DNA of 43,640 bases from Clostridiaceae bacterium (GCA_024635995.1 JAGXHW010000004.1:1-43640), one strand, 5' to 3'. Shown: positions 20,150 to 29,109, counted from the stretch's first letter. Notes: generated by a model from the sequence alone, not told the origin. A program made the numbers and translations.

Positions 20150-21613
20150 ATGAGTGTTCGCGTTAGATTTGCACCAAGCCCCACAGGTTTTGTACACGTG
20201 GGGGGATTAAGAACAGCGTTGTATAACTACTTGTTTGCGAAAGTCCATGGGGGCACCTATTTGCTGCGCATTGAAGATACTGACCAGGAACGGTTCGTTG
20301 AAGGGGCCATTGAAAACATGCTGATTTCTTTGAACTGGGCTGGCATACATCATACAGAAGGTGTTGTACTGGATGAACAGGGTCAAGTGACAGAAGCGGG
20401 GGCAAAGGGCCCCTATATCCAATCACAACGATTGGACATCTATCGTTCGCACATTGAGCCATTATTGGCATCTGGTCATGCTTACCGTTGCTTTTGCAGT
20501 AAAGAGAGACTGGAAGCAGTCAGGGAAAAAGAACGATTGGAAAAAGGAACACCTCGCTATGACGGTCATTGCCGCCATTTGAACAGTGAAGAAGCTGAAG
20601 CAAGAGCCCGAGCTGGTGAATCTCACGTGATCCGGTTAATGCTGCCGGAAAACACAGACATCCAGTTTGATGATTTGGTGCGGGGGAATGTTTCCATGAA
20701 CACCGATGACCTGGATGACCAGGTGCTGATTAAATCTGACGGATTCCCAACCTATCACTTTGCTGTGGTGGTAGACGATCATTTGATGGAGATCACTCAC
20801 GTGATCCGAGGGGAAGAATGGTTGGCATCCACACCAAAACATGTCTACCTTAACCAGGTGATGGGATGGAAAACGCCCACGTACGTACACCTGCCAAACA
20901 TCCTGAACACAGACAGAAAGAAGCTGAGTAAACGTCATGGAGACGTTTCAGCCGAAGATTTCCGGCGAAAAGGGTATTTGCCCGAAGCCCTGGTGAATTT
21001 TCTGGCTTTAGTGGGGTGGAGCCCTGAAGACAACAAAGAACTGTTTACCCTGGAAGAGTTGGAAGAAGCCTTTTCCATTGACCGCGTGTCAAAAAGTGGT
21101 GGTGTTTTTGATATTAAGAAACTGAACTGGATGAGTGCCCATTATATGAGAGAAGCTTCCCTGGACAGACTGACAGACCTGGCCATCCCTCATTTAACGT
21201 CTGCTGGGTTTATGTCTGAGCAGGAAGCAATTGAGAAAAAGGAATGGGTCAGCCACTTGGTTGAAGTGCTGAGAGATAACCTGCATTACCTGGAAGAGTT
21301 ACCGGAAAAAGCCGCAGTATTTTTTAACGACACCATTGACGTGGAAGCGGGTGAAGCGGCTGAGTGGTGGGAATCAGAAGACCTGGAGGCTTTGCGGCCT
21401 GTACTTATTAAAACAGTTGAAGAACTCGATTCCCTTGAGCAGTCAGATATTAAACAGGCTTTCAAAGCCATTCAGAAAGAAACCGGTTTAAAAGGCCCAC
21501 GTTTTTTCAAACCTGTCCGGGTGGCACTCACTGGCAATGTTCACGGACCTGACCTTATGCTGGTGATGAAGGTATTGGGGAAAGAAACAATCTTGAAACG
21601 ACTTACCGTTTAA
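20150..21613 (+). CDS. gltX: Glutamyl-tRNA synthetase
   Basis: 487 aa. Class I synthetase that charges tRNA-Glu. Starts [19 protein letters not shown], where the HIGH signature appears as HVGG; KLSKRHG near 257-263 is the KMSKS equivalent. AAAGGAGG at 20135-20142 sets the start; the frame is open further upstream inside proS but that is out-of-frame proS code. Whether it is a discriminating enzyme cannot be told from sequence alone. Its stop codon flows directly into a 23-bp tandem repeat. Confidence 0.96.
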   Translation: MSVRVRFAPSPTGFVHVGGLRTALYNYLFAKVHGGTYLLRIEDTDQERFVEGAIENMLISLNWAGIHHTEGVVLDEQGQVTEAGAKGPYIQSQRLDIYRSHIEPLLASGHAYRCFCSKERLEAVREKERLEKGTPRYDGHCRHLNSEEAEARARAGESHVIRLMLPENTDIQFDDLVRGNVSMNTDDLDDQVLIKSDGFPTYHFAVVVDDHLMEITHVIRGEEWLASTPKHVYLNQVMGWKTPTYVHLPNILNTDRKKLSKRHGDVSAEDFRRKGYLPEALVNFLALVGWSPEDNKELFTLEELEEAFSIDRVSKSGGVFDIKKLNWMSAHYMREASLDRLTDLAIPHLTSAGFMSEQEAIEKKEWVSHLVEVLRDNLHYLEELPEKAAVFFNDTIDVEAGEAAEWWESEDLEALRPVLIKTVEELDSLEQSDIKQAFKAIQKETGLKGPRFFKPVRVALTGNVHGPDLMLVMKVLGKETILKRLTV

Positions 21614-21681
21614 ATAGTATTAATAGTAATAGTATAATAGTATTAATAGTAATAGTATAATAGTATTAATAGTAATAGTAT
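21613..21681 (+). repeat. Three perfect 23-bp tandem repeats
   Basis: The unit is AATAGTATTAATAGTAATAG plus TAT, in exact copies at 21613-21635, 21636-21658 and 21659-21681. It starts on the last base of the gltX stop codon. Each junction creates a TATAAT hexamer (21633-21638 and 21656-21661). It contains no G+C-rich stem and cannot be a CRISPR because there are no spacers. Confidence 0.97.
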
Positions 21682-21699
21682 CGAAACAATTGCATAAAT

Positions 21700-21945
21700 G
21701 CCGAAGTGGTCGGATAAAGTAAGCTCCATCAAACAGACAGAGAAAGGTGTCCTGGCTGAAAGCACCTGGGATGAGAGACCAAATGCCTCCGACATTCTTA
21801 AAGGAAAGCTTCAACGTGTCAGCTGCGATACAGGCTGTAAAAGAGGACGCCGGAAACCGGCTGTCAATCAGAGTGGAACCGCGATAAACCAGTCGTCTCT
21901 GAACAGGTGCTTCATATTGTTCAGAGACGGCTGTTTTATTGTGAC
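21700..21945 (+). promoter_or_regulatory. T-box riboswitch, cysteine type
   Basis: Senses uncharged tRNA-Cys to control cysS. The T-box core GAGTGGAACCGCG is at 21871-21883; its UGGA bulge can pair with the UCCA end expected for tRNA-Cys. Stem I may close with GTCGGA (21709-21714) / TCCGAC (21788-21793), and a TGC (Cys) triplet at 21784-21786 lies where a specifier codon is expected. A GCCGG-AAA-CCGGC stem is at 21849-21861. The terminator is a perfect 12-bp stem CGTCTCTGAACA (21894-21905) / TGTTCAGAGACG (21918-21929) with a T-rich tail. The T-box class is certain; the specifier assignment is less so. Confidence 0.92.
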
Positions 21946-21966
21946 ATAATAGGAAAGGAGTATATT

Positions 21967-23376
21967 ATGAAATTCTATAACACCTTAACGCGTCAAAAGG
22001 AAGAATTTGTCACTGCTGAACCAGGAAAGGTAAAATTATATGCCTGCGGACCCACCGTTTACAACTATTTTCACATCGGGAACGCACGAACTTTTATCAC
22101 GTTTGACGCCCTTAGAAATTACCTTCAGTACCGTGGTTATGAAGTGACTTTCGTTCAGAATTTCACAGATGTAGACGATAAAATCATCCAACAGGCGTTG
22201 AAAGAAAACCTGTCACCCAAGGAAATCAGCGAAAAGTACATTGATGCCTATTTTAAGGATGCAGAAAGCCTGGGCATTTTAAAGGCAGATGTGCACCCAC
22301 GGGTAACAGAAACCATCACCGAGATCATTGAATTTGTTCAGGCACTGATGGACAAAGGGTTTGCCTATGAACTGAAGGGTGATGTGTATTTTGACGTGGA
22401 GGCATACCCAGACTATGGGGCGCTCTCAAAACAAAGCTTGGAAGAATTGAAATCAGGGGCGCGGATTGAAGTGAACGAAGCAAAAAAGAATCCCCTGGAT
22501 TTTGCCCTGTGGAAAACAGCAAAACCTGGAGAGCCATCATGGGACAGTCCATGGGGAAAAGGCAGACCGGGATGGCACATTGAATGCTCTGCCATGGCAA
22601 AAAAATACCTGGGAGAAACTATTGATATTCATGGTGGTGGCGGAGACCTTGTCTTTCCTCATCATGAAAACGAAGTGGCCCAAAGCCAGGCACTAACGGG
22701 AAAACCTTTTGCCCGGTACTGGATCCATGTGGGTTACCTGAACGTGGACAACCGGAAAATGTCAAAGTCCCTGAATAATTTCTTCACACCAAGGGAAATA
22801 GCGGAAGAATTTGACCTGGAAGTGGTCCGGGTTTTCATGCTCTCAGCCCATTACCGAAACCCTATCAATTTCAGCCGCGAGGGAATGGAAGCATCGAAAA
22901 ATGGTCTTGAAAGATTGTACAATGCTTTGGACAATTGGCGTTACTATAGTGAAAAAACCGAACAGACACCCGTGGAGGGTGATGAAGCAAGGCTTAGGGA
23001 AGTTGAAAATCATCGGACCAGGTTTACTGAAGAGATGGATGATGATTTTAACACAGCCAATGGAATGGCAGTGATCTTCGAACTGGTAAAAACGGTGAAT
23101 GAGATGATTACCCAGAAACCTGGTAAAAAAGTGTTGGAAACGGCTATGCAGTTATTACAGGAACTGTCTGGCGTGCTGGGTCTTTTGACAAAAAGAAAAG
23201 ACCAGGATCGTTCCCTGGATACAGAAATCGAAGCACTTATCCGGGAAAGACAGTCAGCAAGAAAAGAAAAAAATTATCCACGTGCCGACCAAATTAGGGA
23301 CGAATTGACAGCGCAAGGCATTGTTTTGGAAGATACACCTGAAGGGATAAAATGGAAACGACTTGCTAAAAAGTAA
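21967..23376 (+). CDS. cysS: Cysteinyl-tRNA synthetase
   Basis: 469 aa. Charges tRNA-Cys. The zinc-site Cys and HIGH motif appear as [18 protein letters not shown] (residues about 26-44), further zinc ligands in the GWHIECSAM segment near 205 and HHENE near 230, and KMSKS in [10 protein letters not shown] near 262. GGAAAGGAG at 21951-21959 places the start; the frame is open upstream to 21907, but that region is the riboswitch terminator. Regulated by the T-box ahead of it. Leads into mrnC 50 nt downstream. Confidence 0.97.
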   Translation: MKFYNTLTRQKEEFVTAEPGKVKLYACGPTVYNYFHIGNARTFITFDALRNYLQYRGYEVTFVQNFTDVDDKIIQQALKENLSPKEISEKYIDAYFKDAESLGILKADVHPRVTETITEIIEFVQALMDKGFAYELKGDVYFDVEAYPDYGALSKQSLEELKSGARIEVNEAKKNPLDFALWKTAKPGEPSWDSPWGKGRPGWHIECSAMAKKYLGETIDIHGGGGDLVFPHHENEVAQSQALTGKPFARYWIHVGYLNVDNRKMSKSLNNFFTPREIAEEFDLEVVRVFMLSAHYRNPINFSREGMEASKNGLERLYNALDNWRYYSEKTEQTPVEGDEARLREVENHRTRFTEEMDDDFNTANGMAVIFELVKTVNEMITQKPGKKVLETAMQLLQELSGVLGLLTKRKDQDRSLDTEIEALIRERQSARKEKNYPRADQIRDELTAQGIVLEDTPEGIKWKRLAKK

Positions 23377-23426
23377 AAGTTCCCCTATAATCCTGAATAG
23401 ACAGACTGCCATTGAAAGGGGCCCTT

Positions 23427-23912
23427 GTGTCACTTATGGATATAAAAAGAATAAATGAAGTAATGGATAACATAAAAAAAATATCAGAGATCAATACACC
23501 TCAGGTTGAGTGCATTGCACCGGCTGCTTTGGCGTATATGGGTGACGTGCTTTTTGAAATGTTTGTGAGAGATTACCTATTGAACAAACCTCACACAAAG
23601 ATCAACCAGATGCACAAAAAAGCGGTGACCTACGTTAATGCATCTTCCCAGGCGTGGATGGTAAAACACTTGTCAACTTTTTTAACAGAGGAAGAGCAGG
23701 ATGCGGTTCGTCGCGGACGTAATGGGAAAACGGGCGCTGTTCCACGTAACGCAGACATGGCAGACTACCGCTATGCCACCGGATTTGAGGCTTTGTTAGG
23801 GTGGCTGTATTATCGGAATGAAACCACACGACTAGTTCAGGTGATGGAAATGGCAGTAGAACTTCTGGAAACAGCCAGAAAAGAGGAGAATGCTGCTCAT
23901 GAAGCGATATGA
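23427..23912 (+). CDS. mrnC: Mini-ribonuclease III (23S rRNA 3'/5' end maturation)
   Basis: About 161 aa. A single RNase III catalytic domain without the double-stranded RNA-binding domain, as in Bacillus MrnC, which trims 23S precursor stems such as the one formed here at 14-42/3048-3070. Catalytic signatures: PAALAYMGDVLFEMFVRDYL near residue 31-50 and ATGFEALLGWLYY near 117-129. The start is uncertain: GTG 23427 has AAAGGGG 5 nt upstream, while TTG 23412 has no site and ATG 23436 is 14 nt from it. Its end overlaps the next gene. Confidence 0.9.
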   Translation: MSLMDIKRINEVMDNIKKISEINTPQVECIAPAALAYMGDVLFEMFVRDYLLNKPHTKINQMHKKAVTYVNASSQAWMVKHLSTFLTEEEQDAVRRGRNGKTGAVPRNADMADYRYATGFEALLGWLYYRNETTRLVQVMEMAVELLETARKEENAAHEAI

Positions 23913-24291
23913 TAAGCGAATGCTGCTGCTGGTGATACTTGGAGTCATGCTATTGTCTGCAAAATCCATCTGGTTGGACCCGGTGAAACCTGAGAATGAA
24001 GACATCAGACGATACAGCCAGTACGCTGTGCTGGCAGCTCCCTTTCATGACGGAGAGGTACCACCACCATCAGGCCTGTATACCTATCGAACAGTAAACG
24101 TGGTACAACGCAGTGAAGAAGGGAAAACCATTATTGTACAGGTTGATCCGTCGACCAACCGGTTGACAGAAGTAACACTTCAGGGAGAATACCAGGCAAA
24201 GGTGAGGGCTTATATCCTCTATGTGCTGCCTGTGAAACACATTACCCTGGAAGGAGGAGTGACAGACCATGGAAACACATCCCAGGATTGA
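23899..24291 (+). CDS. Unrecognised membrane-anchored or secreted small protein
   Basis: 130 aa. I do not recognise this family. The N-terminus is basic (MKRYDKR) and followed by a hydrophobic stretch at about 8-23, which looks like a signal anchor or signal peptide without a lipobox. The rest is soluble, with a Pro-rich turn (VPPPSGLYTY near 57) and a beta-rich tail containing VQVDPSTNRLTEVTLQGEY; there are no cysteines after the hydrophobic segment. It overlaps mrnC by 14 nt and thyX by 23 nt, so it is clearly part of that translationally coupled cluster. ATG 23899 is chosen over 23890 because AGGAG at 23884-23888 is too close to 23890. Confidence 0.75.
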   Translation: MKRYDKRMLLLVILGVMLLSAKSIWLDPVKPENEDIRRYSQYAVLAAPFHDGEVPPPSGLYTYRTVNVVQRSEEGKTIIVQVDPSTNRLTEVTLQGEYQAKVRAYILYVLPVKHITLEGGVTDHGNTSQD

Positions 24292-25039
24292 TTTGATTGC
24301 CCATACACCAGATCCTGAAAAAGTGGTGGCGGCGGCGGCACGCTTATGCTACTCCCATCATGGTGTCAGCACATTGATGGAGGAAATAAGCGACGATGAA
24401 GTGCAAAGACTGATCCGCATTTTGAACGACATGGGGCATCAATCACCTATGGAACATGTCAGTTTTACCTTCGCCATTGAAGGTATTTCCAGAAGCCTCA
24501 CCCACCAGTTGGTACGTCATCGGATTGCCAGTTATTCACAAAAGAGCCAGCGTTACGTGAGGGAAGGCAGTTTTGATTTTGTGGTGCCAACAGTTATCCA
24601 GGAAGACGAAAAATTGAAAAGCATTTTTCTGAATACCATGGAAGAACAACAAAAAGCTTATGACGTTTTGGCAGACGCACTGAAGGAAAAGCATTTGCAA
24701 ACCCTGCTAAACCAGGGAACATCCGGGAAGAAAGCGGAAGCTGCAGCTGAAAAAATGGCCATCGAAGACGCCAGGTATGTATTGCCCAATGCGTGCGAAA
24801 CAAAAATCGTGGTGACCATGAATGTGCGAACACTGTTACACTTCTTTAACGTGCGTTGCTGTAACCGGGCGCAATGGGAAATAAGGCATGTAGCGGTGGA
24901 AATGCTCAAATTATGCAAAAAAACAGCACCCCGCCTGTTCCATTTTGCCGGCCCCGATTGTGTATACGGACCCTGCGGAGAAGGCATCATGAGTTGTGGA
25001 AAAATGAAAGAAGTAGAAGGCTATTTTAAAAAATTGTAA
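24269..25039 (+). CDS. thyX: FAD-dependent thymidylate synthase ThyX
   Basis: 256 aa. Makes dTMP from dUMP with methylene-tetrahydrofolate and FAD/NADPH, replacing ThyA. The signature RHRX7S is exact: R83-H84-R85 to S93 within RHRIASYSQKSQRYV, followed by R95. The nucleotide- and FAD-binding C-terminal part contains LPNACETKIVVTMNVRTLLHFF near 171-192. AAGGAGGAG at 24251-24259 gives the start. It works downstream of the class II reductase encoded at 4809. It sits in the usual clostridial position between mrnC and rlmB. Confidence 0.96.
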   Translation: METHPRIDLIAHTPDPEKVVAAAARLCYSHHGVSTLMEEISDDEVQRLIRILNDMGHQSPMEHVSFTFAIEGISRSLTHQLVRHRIASYSQKSQRYVREGSFDFVVPTVIQEDEKLKSIFLNTMEEQQKAYDVLADALKEKHLQTLLNQGTSGKKAEAAAEKMAIEDARYVLPNACETKIVVTMNVRTLLHFFNVRCCNRAQWEIRHVAVEMLKLCKKTAPRLFHFAGPDCVYGPCGEGIMSCGKMKEVEGYFKKL

Positions 25040-25060
25040 GGTTGAAGGGAACGAAGAAAA

Positions 25061-25816
25061 ATGGCAGACCAACTGGAAGGCCGTAACGCAGTGCTTGAAG
25101 CATTAAAAGAAGACCGGAAGTTTCTGGAAATATTGATCCTGTCCACAGGAAAAGAGCCTATTTTGCAGGAAATTCAGCTATCCGCCAAAGCAAGAAAAAT
25201 TCCTATTAAAACGGTTGATCGACGCAAGCTGGATCAACTGTCAAAAACCAGTCATCATCAGGGAGTCATAGCCCTTGTGCAGGAGTACGAATATGCTCAG
25301 ATGGAAGACGTGATTGGAAAAGGCAGGCAGATGAAAAACCCATTGGTGGTGATACTGGATGGCATTGAGGACCCTCATAACCTGGGTTCTGTGCTGAGGA
25401 GTGCAGAGGTCTTTGGAGCCATCGGTGTTGTGATTCCCAAAAGAAGGGCAGTGGGGGTAACCCCTACGGTTGCCAAGGTGGCCAGTGGTGCCTTGGAACA
25501 CATGCCAGTGGTACAGGTGTCCAATTTGACGGAAACAATTAAACGTCTAAAAAAGGAAGGCTATTGGGTGGCTGGCGGAGCAGGGGAGAGTAGCAGCAGG
25601 GTCATGGACCAGTCCATGGCGGGCCCCATGGTATTGGTGATTGGAAGTGAAGGCAAGGGGATTTCCAGGCTGGTACGTGAACAATGCGATTACCTGGTGC
25701 AGATTCCCATGGATGGTAAAACGGGTTCCTTAAATGCATCTGTCGCCACAGGCATTCTCCTCTATGAAATCTTCCGACAACGTTTGTCAAAGGGAAGAAC
25801 GGAGGACCTTGGTTGA
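25061..25816 (+). CDS. rlmB: 23S rRNA (guanosine-2'-O)-methyltransferase RlmB (TrmH/SpoU family)
   Basis: 251 aa. SPOUT methyltransferase that by family modifies a guanosine in the peptidyl-transferase region of 23S rRNA (E. coli Gm2251). N-terminal substrate-binding domain (EGRNAVLEAL near 6-15), then the knotted catalytic domain: DGIEDPHNLGSVLRSAE near 104-120, LVIGSEGKGISRL near 192-204 and IPMDGKTGSLNASVA near 217-231. The target position is inferred from the family, and related TrmH enzymes modify other sites. Its last 4 bases overlap yacP. Confidence 0.9.
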   Translation: MADQLEGRNAVLEALKEDRKFLEILILSTGKEPILQEIQLSAKARKIPIKTVDRRKLDQLSKTSHHQGVIALVQEYEYAQMEDVIGKGRQMKNPLVVILDGIEDPHNLGSVLRSAEVFGAIGVVIPKRRAVGVTPTVAKVASGALEHMPVVQVSNLTETIKRLKKEGYWVAGGAGESSSRVMDQSMAGPMVLVIGSEGKGISRLVREQCDYLVQIPMDGKTGSLNASVATGILLYEIFRQRLSKGRTEDLG

Positions 25817-26319
25817 AGGACATCATGATACTTGACGGCTATAATGTGACAAATGCATTGCCTGAATTGAGCGGACTAGCCCGTACAGATTTTGGGGCAG
25901 CCAGGGACCGGCTCATCGAAATTATGTCTGAGTACCGCACCTTTCGGGGGATTGACATCCTCATTGTGTTTGATGCGCATATGTCTCCCAGGGCCAGGGA
26001 GCATCGGGAAAAAGTCAAGGGTGTCGAAGTGGTGTTTACAAAAGAAAAGATGACCGCTGACAGCTACATTGAAAAAAGGATCAGTGCATTGGCTGAAAAA
26101 AGAAAAGTGCTTGTTGTAACAAACGACTGGACGGAACAACTGATGGTGATGGGAAGTGGGGCGGTGCGCGTCAGCGTACGAGAACTTCAGCTGGATTTAA
26201 CAGAAGCGCGAAACAGAATAACGGAAACAGCCTACAAGCTCAACCTGGAAAAAGACTTTTTATCCAACCGGATTGATGCAGAAACGCTTAAAAAGCTGGA
26301 AGAATTACGCAGGAAATAA
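25813..26319 (+). CDS. yacP: NYN-domain ribonuclease, YacP/Rae1 family
   Basis: 168 aa. PIN-like NYN domain with the opening ILDGYNVTNALPEL, acidic residues at D7 and in FDAHMS and TNDWTEQ. The Bacillus homologue (Rae1) is a ribosome-associated endonuclease that cleaves mRNA in the A site. The start is TTG 25813, with GGAGG at 25801-25805 and overlap with rlmB; ATG 25825 would remove the first four residues. The stop codon abuts repeat copy A. Confidence 0.87.
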   Translation: MKDIMILDGYNVTNALPELSGLARTDFGAARDRLIEIMSEYRTFRGIDILIVFDAHMSPRAREHREKVKGVEVVFTKEKMTADSYIEKRISALAEKRKVLVVTNDWTEQLMVMGSGAVRVSVRELQLDLTEARNRITETAYKLNLEKDFLSNRIDAETLKKLEELRRK

Positions 26320-26459
26320 ACAGGATTCTTAGCTTCTGGTGGAATTTTAGTCCATCAGAAGGTTAGAATGCGTTATCCATAAGTAGATGACCCAAATGTA
26401 CCATTTGGTGGCAGATACTTAGTTTGTTCACCTAGGGACTAGTGATTGTAGTCATCGGA
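26316..26459 (+). repeat. Inverted-repeat element, copy A (144 bp, non-coding)
   Basis: Copy A reads in + orientation and is matched in reverse complement by copy B at 32043-32226. Near-identical parts: the first 21 bases from ATAAACAGGATTC, an unbroken 33-base stretch ending in GTAGATG, and an unbroken 48-base stretch from CCCAAATG to CTAGGGAC; the end GTAGTCATCGGA is also shared. A perfect hairpin CCAAATG-TAC-CATTTGG lies at 26392-26408. It lacks the terminal hairpin insert of copy B. It begins at the yacP stop codon and ends 26 nt before the sigH -35. It is too short to code for a transposase; it is probably a non-autonomous mobile element or relic. Confidence 0.9.
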
Positions 26460-26484
26460 TAAATTGGGGGAATCCCGGAATTGG

Positions 26485-26514
26485 TTGACTAATCAGCATT
26501 TCATGCGATATAAT
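26485..26514 (+). promoter_or_regulatory. sigH promoter
   Basis: TTGACT (26485-26490) and TATAAT (26509-26514) with 18-bp spacing, a near-consensus sigma-A promoter. The transcript should run through sigH and tuf to the hairpin at 28466. Confidence 0.8.
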
Positions 26515-26559
26515 AGCCATAGTTTCATGTAAGCAAATAAATTCCGTCGGGGTGATGTG

Positions 26560-27213
26560 ATGGGTGTAGAGACAAAAAATACACCATGCACCAAAGGAAC
26601 AAAGTACCAACCTTCAGATGAGCAGATCGTTGGTGCGGCGAAAGACGGTGACCTAAAAGCCATTGAGCATCTCATGAACCGGTACAAAAATTTTGTGAGG
26701 GCAAAAGCCCGATCATACTACCTGATAGGTGCCGATCGCGAAGACATTATCCAGGAAGGAATGATTGGTCTCTTTAAGGCTGTTCGGGATTATCGCGATG
26801 ACCGGCCTTCGTCCTTCAAGGCATTTGCGGAACTATGCATTACCAGGCAAATGATCACGGCCATTAAAACAGCCACACGGCAAAAACACATACCCCTGAA
26901 TTCTTACATATCGTTAAACAAACCCATGTATGACGAAGAATCAGAACGAACATTGCTTGACGTCATTTCCGGACAAAAACTGACAAATCCTGAAGACCTG
27001 ATGATTTGCCGGGAAGAAATTGGAAGCATTGAAAACAGAATGGGAGACATTCTCAGTGATCTGGAGTTAAAAGTACTGACCCTTTACGTGAATGGCCGTT
27101 CATATCAGGAAATTGCCAGTGAGATGGACAGGCACGTAAAGTCAATAGACAATGCATTACAACGGGTCAAAAGAAAATTGGAAAGATACCTGGAAGCCAG
27201 AAAAGCCTATTAA
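26560..27213 (+). CDS. sigH: RNA polymerase sigma factor SigH (Spo0H)
   Basis: 217 aa. Alternative sigma factor for the stationary-phase and early sporulation programme in Bacillus and Clostridia. Region 2 is clear ([42 protein letters not shown], about 38-80), region 4 carries a C-terminal HTH ([31 protein letters not shown]). ATG 26560 is chosen because GGGGTG is 5 nt away; GTG 26557 directly before it is too close. It lies upstream of tuf with only a 29-nt gap, in the standard clostridial order. Spore formation by the organism is an inference. Confidence 0.93.
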   Translation: MGVETKNTPCTKGTKYQPSDEQIVGAAKDGDLKAIEHLMNRYKNFVRAKARSYYLIGADREDIIQEGMIGLFKAVRDYRDDRPSSFKAFAELCITRQMITAIKTATRQKHIPLNSYISLNKPMYDEESERTLLDVISGQKLTNPEDLMICREEIGSIENRMGDILSDLELKVLTLYVNGRSYQEIASEMDRHVKSIDNALQRVKRKLERYLEARKAY

Positions 27214-27242
27214 TACAGGCACAAAAAAAGGGAGGAAAGAAA

Positions 27243-28436
27243 ATGGGAAAAGCAAAATTTGAAAGAACGAAACCGCACGTAAACATAGGAACAATCGGTC
27301 ACGTAGACCATGGTAAGACCACATTGACAGCCGCCATCACCATCGTACTAAACAAGCGCTTTGGCACAGGCGCAGCCGTGGCCTTTGACCAGATTGACAA
27401 AGCACCGGAAGAAAGAGAAAGAGGCATCACCATCTCAACAGCCCACGTTGAGTATGAAACACCAAACCGCCACTACGCCCATGTAGACTGCCCAGGACAT
27501 GCCGACTATGTCAAGAACATGATCACCGGCGCAGCCCAAATGGACGGAGCGATCCTGGTAGTATCAGCAGCAGACGGCCCAATGCCGCAAACAAGAGAGC
27601 ACATCCTGTTGTCAAGACAAGTAGGCGTACCATACATCGTTGTGTTCATGAACAAATGTGACATGGTGGACGACGAAGAACTGCTTGAACTGGTAGAAAT
27701 GGAAATCCGGGAACTGCTAGACATTTACGAATTCCCAGGCGACGACACACCCATCTTCAAAGGCAGCGCGCTGAAAGCCCTGGAAGACCAGGATAGCGAA
27801 TGGGCAAACCAGATTGTAGAAATGTTTGACGTGATCGACGAATACATCCCCGAACCAGAACGAGAAGTAGACAAACCATTCCTGATGCCAGTGGAAGACG
27901 TGTTCTCCATCACCGGTCGAGGAACAGTTGCCACCGGCAGAGTGGAGCGAGGCACCGTTAAAGTACAGGAAGAAGTACAATTGGTAGGCCTGTCAGAAGC
28001 ACCACGCAAACTGATCGTCACCGGTGTGGAAATGTTCCGCAAACTGTTGGACTTTGCCCAGGCAGGCGACAACATCGGATTGCTGCTGCGAGGCATACAG
28101 CGAAACGAAATCGAACGTGGACAAGTTATCGCCAAACCCGGCAGCATCCACCCACACACCAAATTTAAAGCAGAAGTATACGTACTGAAAAAAGAAGAAG
28201 GCGGCCGACACACACCCTTCTTTGACGGTTACCGACCCCAGTTCTACTTTAGAACAACGGACGTAACCGGCAGCATCAAATTACCAGAGGGCGTTGAAAT
28301 GGTCATGCCTGGTGACAACATCACCATGGACATTGAACTGATCAGCCCCATCGCAGTAGAAGAAGGCCTTCGCTTTGCGATTCGGGAAGGCGGCCGAACA
28401 GTAGGCGCCGGCGTTGTTGCCAGCATCACTGAATAA
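27243..28436 (+). CDS. tuf: Elongation factor Tu, first copy
   Basis: 397 aa. GTPase that delivers aminoacyl-tRNA to the ribosomal A site. G1 GHVDHGKT (19-26), G3 DCPGH near 81-85 with the catalytic His, G4 NKCD near 136-139, and the C-terminal beta-barrels to GVVASITE. Length is normal. Strong RBS GGGAGGAAAG. Codon use is strikingly different from the neighbours: third positions favour C and A (atc, aac, cca, gca, gaa), as expected for a very highly expressed gene. The first 106 bases are identical to the start of the second tuf at 43535. Probably co-transcribed with sigH. Confidence 0.98.
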   Translation: MGKAKFERTKPHVNIGTIGHVDHGKTTLTAAITIVLNKRFGTGAAVAFDQIDKAPEERERGITISTAHVEYETPNRHYAHVDCPGHADYVKNMITGAAQMDGAILVVSAADGPMPQTREHILLSRQVGVPYIVVFMNKCDMVDDEELLELVEMEIRELLDIYEFPGDDTPIFKGSALKALEDQDSEWANQIVEMFDVIDEYIPEPEREVDKPFLMPVEDVFSITGRGTVATGRVERGTVKVQEEVQLVGLSEAPRKLIVTGVEMFRKLLDFAQAGDNIGLLLRGIQRNEIERGQVIAKPGSIHPHTKFKAEVYVLKKEEGGRHTPFFDGYRPQFYFRTTDVTGSIKLPEGVEMVMPGDNITMDIELISPIAVEEGLRFAIREGGRTVGAGVVASITE

Positions 28437-28462
28437 GCATTGGCCGGATGAACCCTGTTTAT

Positions 28463-28494
28463 CAAAAAGGACCAGGTGAATGCCTGGTCCTTTA
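28463..28494 (+). terminator. Hairpin after tuf, probable terminator
   Basis: Perfect 11-bp stem AAAGGACCAGG (28466-28476) / CCTGGTCCTTT (28483-28493) with a 6-nt loop. The T-run is only three bases, so the call is moderate. Confidence 0.6.
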
Positions 28495-28528
28495 ACTGCC
28501 ATATTCATATAAGACGTCTGACTTTTTC

Positions 28529-28557
28529 TTGACATGCCATTGGATGTATGGTATATT
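28529..28557 (+). promoter_or_regulatory. Promoter for rpmG-secE-nusG-rplKA
   Basis: TTGACA (28529-28534), 17-bp spacer, TATATT (28552-28557): near consensus. It starts a transcript through rpmG, secE, nusG, rplK and rplA, up to the L10 leader. Confidence 0.85.
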
Positions 28558-28645
28558 CAACCAGTTAAAGAGTTATTATGCCCATCTAGGCTGGTAATAG
28601 AACAGCAAACAGGCCTTGTGAAAGCCTGACAGGGAGGTGTGAAGG

Positions 28646-28795
28646 ATGAGGGTTAAAGTTACATTGGCGTGTACTGAGTGCAAAAGACGTAATTACCACA
28701 CAACCAAGAATAAGAAAAACGATCCGGACCGCATTGAGTTGCGTAAATACTGCAAGTTTGACAGGGCACATACATTGCACCGGGAAACCAAGTAA
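28646..28795 (+). CDS. rpmG: Ribosomal protein L33 with an altered zinc site
   Basis: 49 aa ([13 protein letters not shown]... to HRETK). Large-subunit ribosomal protein. Zinc-binding L33 normally has two CXXC pairs. Here C9/C12 and C36 are kept but the fourth ligand is Asp39 ([10 protein letters not shown], codon GAC). The site may still bind metal through Asp, or the protein may be on the way to a zinc-independent form. GGGAGGTG precedes the ATG. It is followed by secE 34 nt later. Confidence 0.95.
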   Translation: MRVKVTLACTECKRRNYHTTKNKKNDPDRIELRKYCKFDRAHTLHRETK

Positions 28796-28829
28796 AGCAG
28801 AGATTTTGAAAAAAAGGATGTGAAGCACC

Positions 28830-29045
28830 GTGGCAAATCAACCCGCAGTGGCTCCAACGAAGACCAAATCGATAGGCAAATATATCAGAAGTTCACGGGC
28901 AGAGTTAAAAAAGGTGCACTGGCCAACTCGTGAAGAACTGAAAAACCATACAGCCGTGGTTGTTGTGGTATGCGCAATGGCGACAGTTGCGTTATGGGCA
29001 ATGGACACCGTTTTTGGCTTTGGTTTAAATCTGGTGGTTCGTTAG
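28830..29045 (+). CDS. secE: Preprotein translocase subunit SecE
   Basis: 71 aa. Small single-span component of the SecYEG channel. The amphipathic segment SRAELKKVHWPTREEL (about 22-37) leads into one membrane helix (VVVVVCAMATVALWAM). Starts with GTG; AAGGATG lies 9 nt upstream. In the conserved rpmG-secE-nusG order. Confidence 0.95.
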   Translation: MANQPAVAPTKTKSIGKYIRSSRAELKKVHWPTREELKNHTAVVVVVCAMATVALWAMDTVFGFGLNLVVR

Positions 29046-29109
29046 ATGACCGACTTTTCCAGGCTAAAAGGGGGGAAGAGGGTATTGTAGCATACGATAT
29101 CCAGCAAAA

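Noticed and set aside
21613-21681. CRISPR array
   Set aside because: The three units are directly adjacent with no spacers, no cas genes are nearby, and the sequence is plain A/T-rich repeat.
21698-21949. 83-aa open reading frame ahead of cysS
   Set aside because: It lies wholly inside the T-box riboswitch and its terminator and has no ribosome binding site.
26316-26459. Copy A as a small protein gene
   Set aside because: Conservation between the two copies is at nucleotide level in hairpins and includes indels that break every frame.
27506-28535. Antisense reading frames over tuf and other genes
   Set aside because: They are shadows of codon-biased coding sequence, without independent start signals or recognisable domains.
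28437-28645. tRNA gene between tuf and rpmG, as in some Clostridia
   Set aside because: No cloverleaf or TTCGANTC-type T-loop was found; the gap holds a hairpin, a promoter and a leader.
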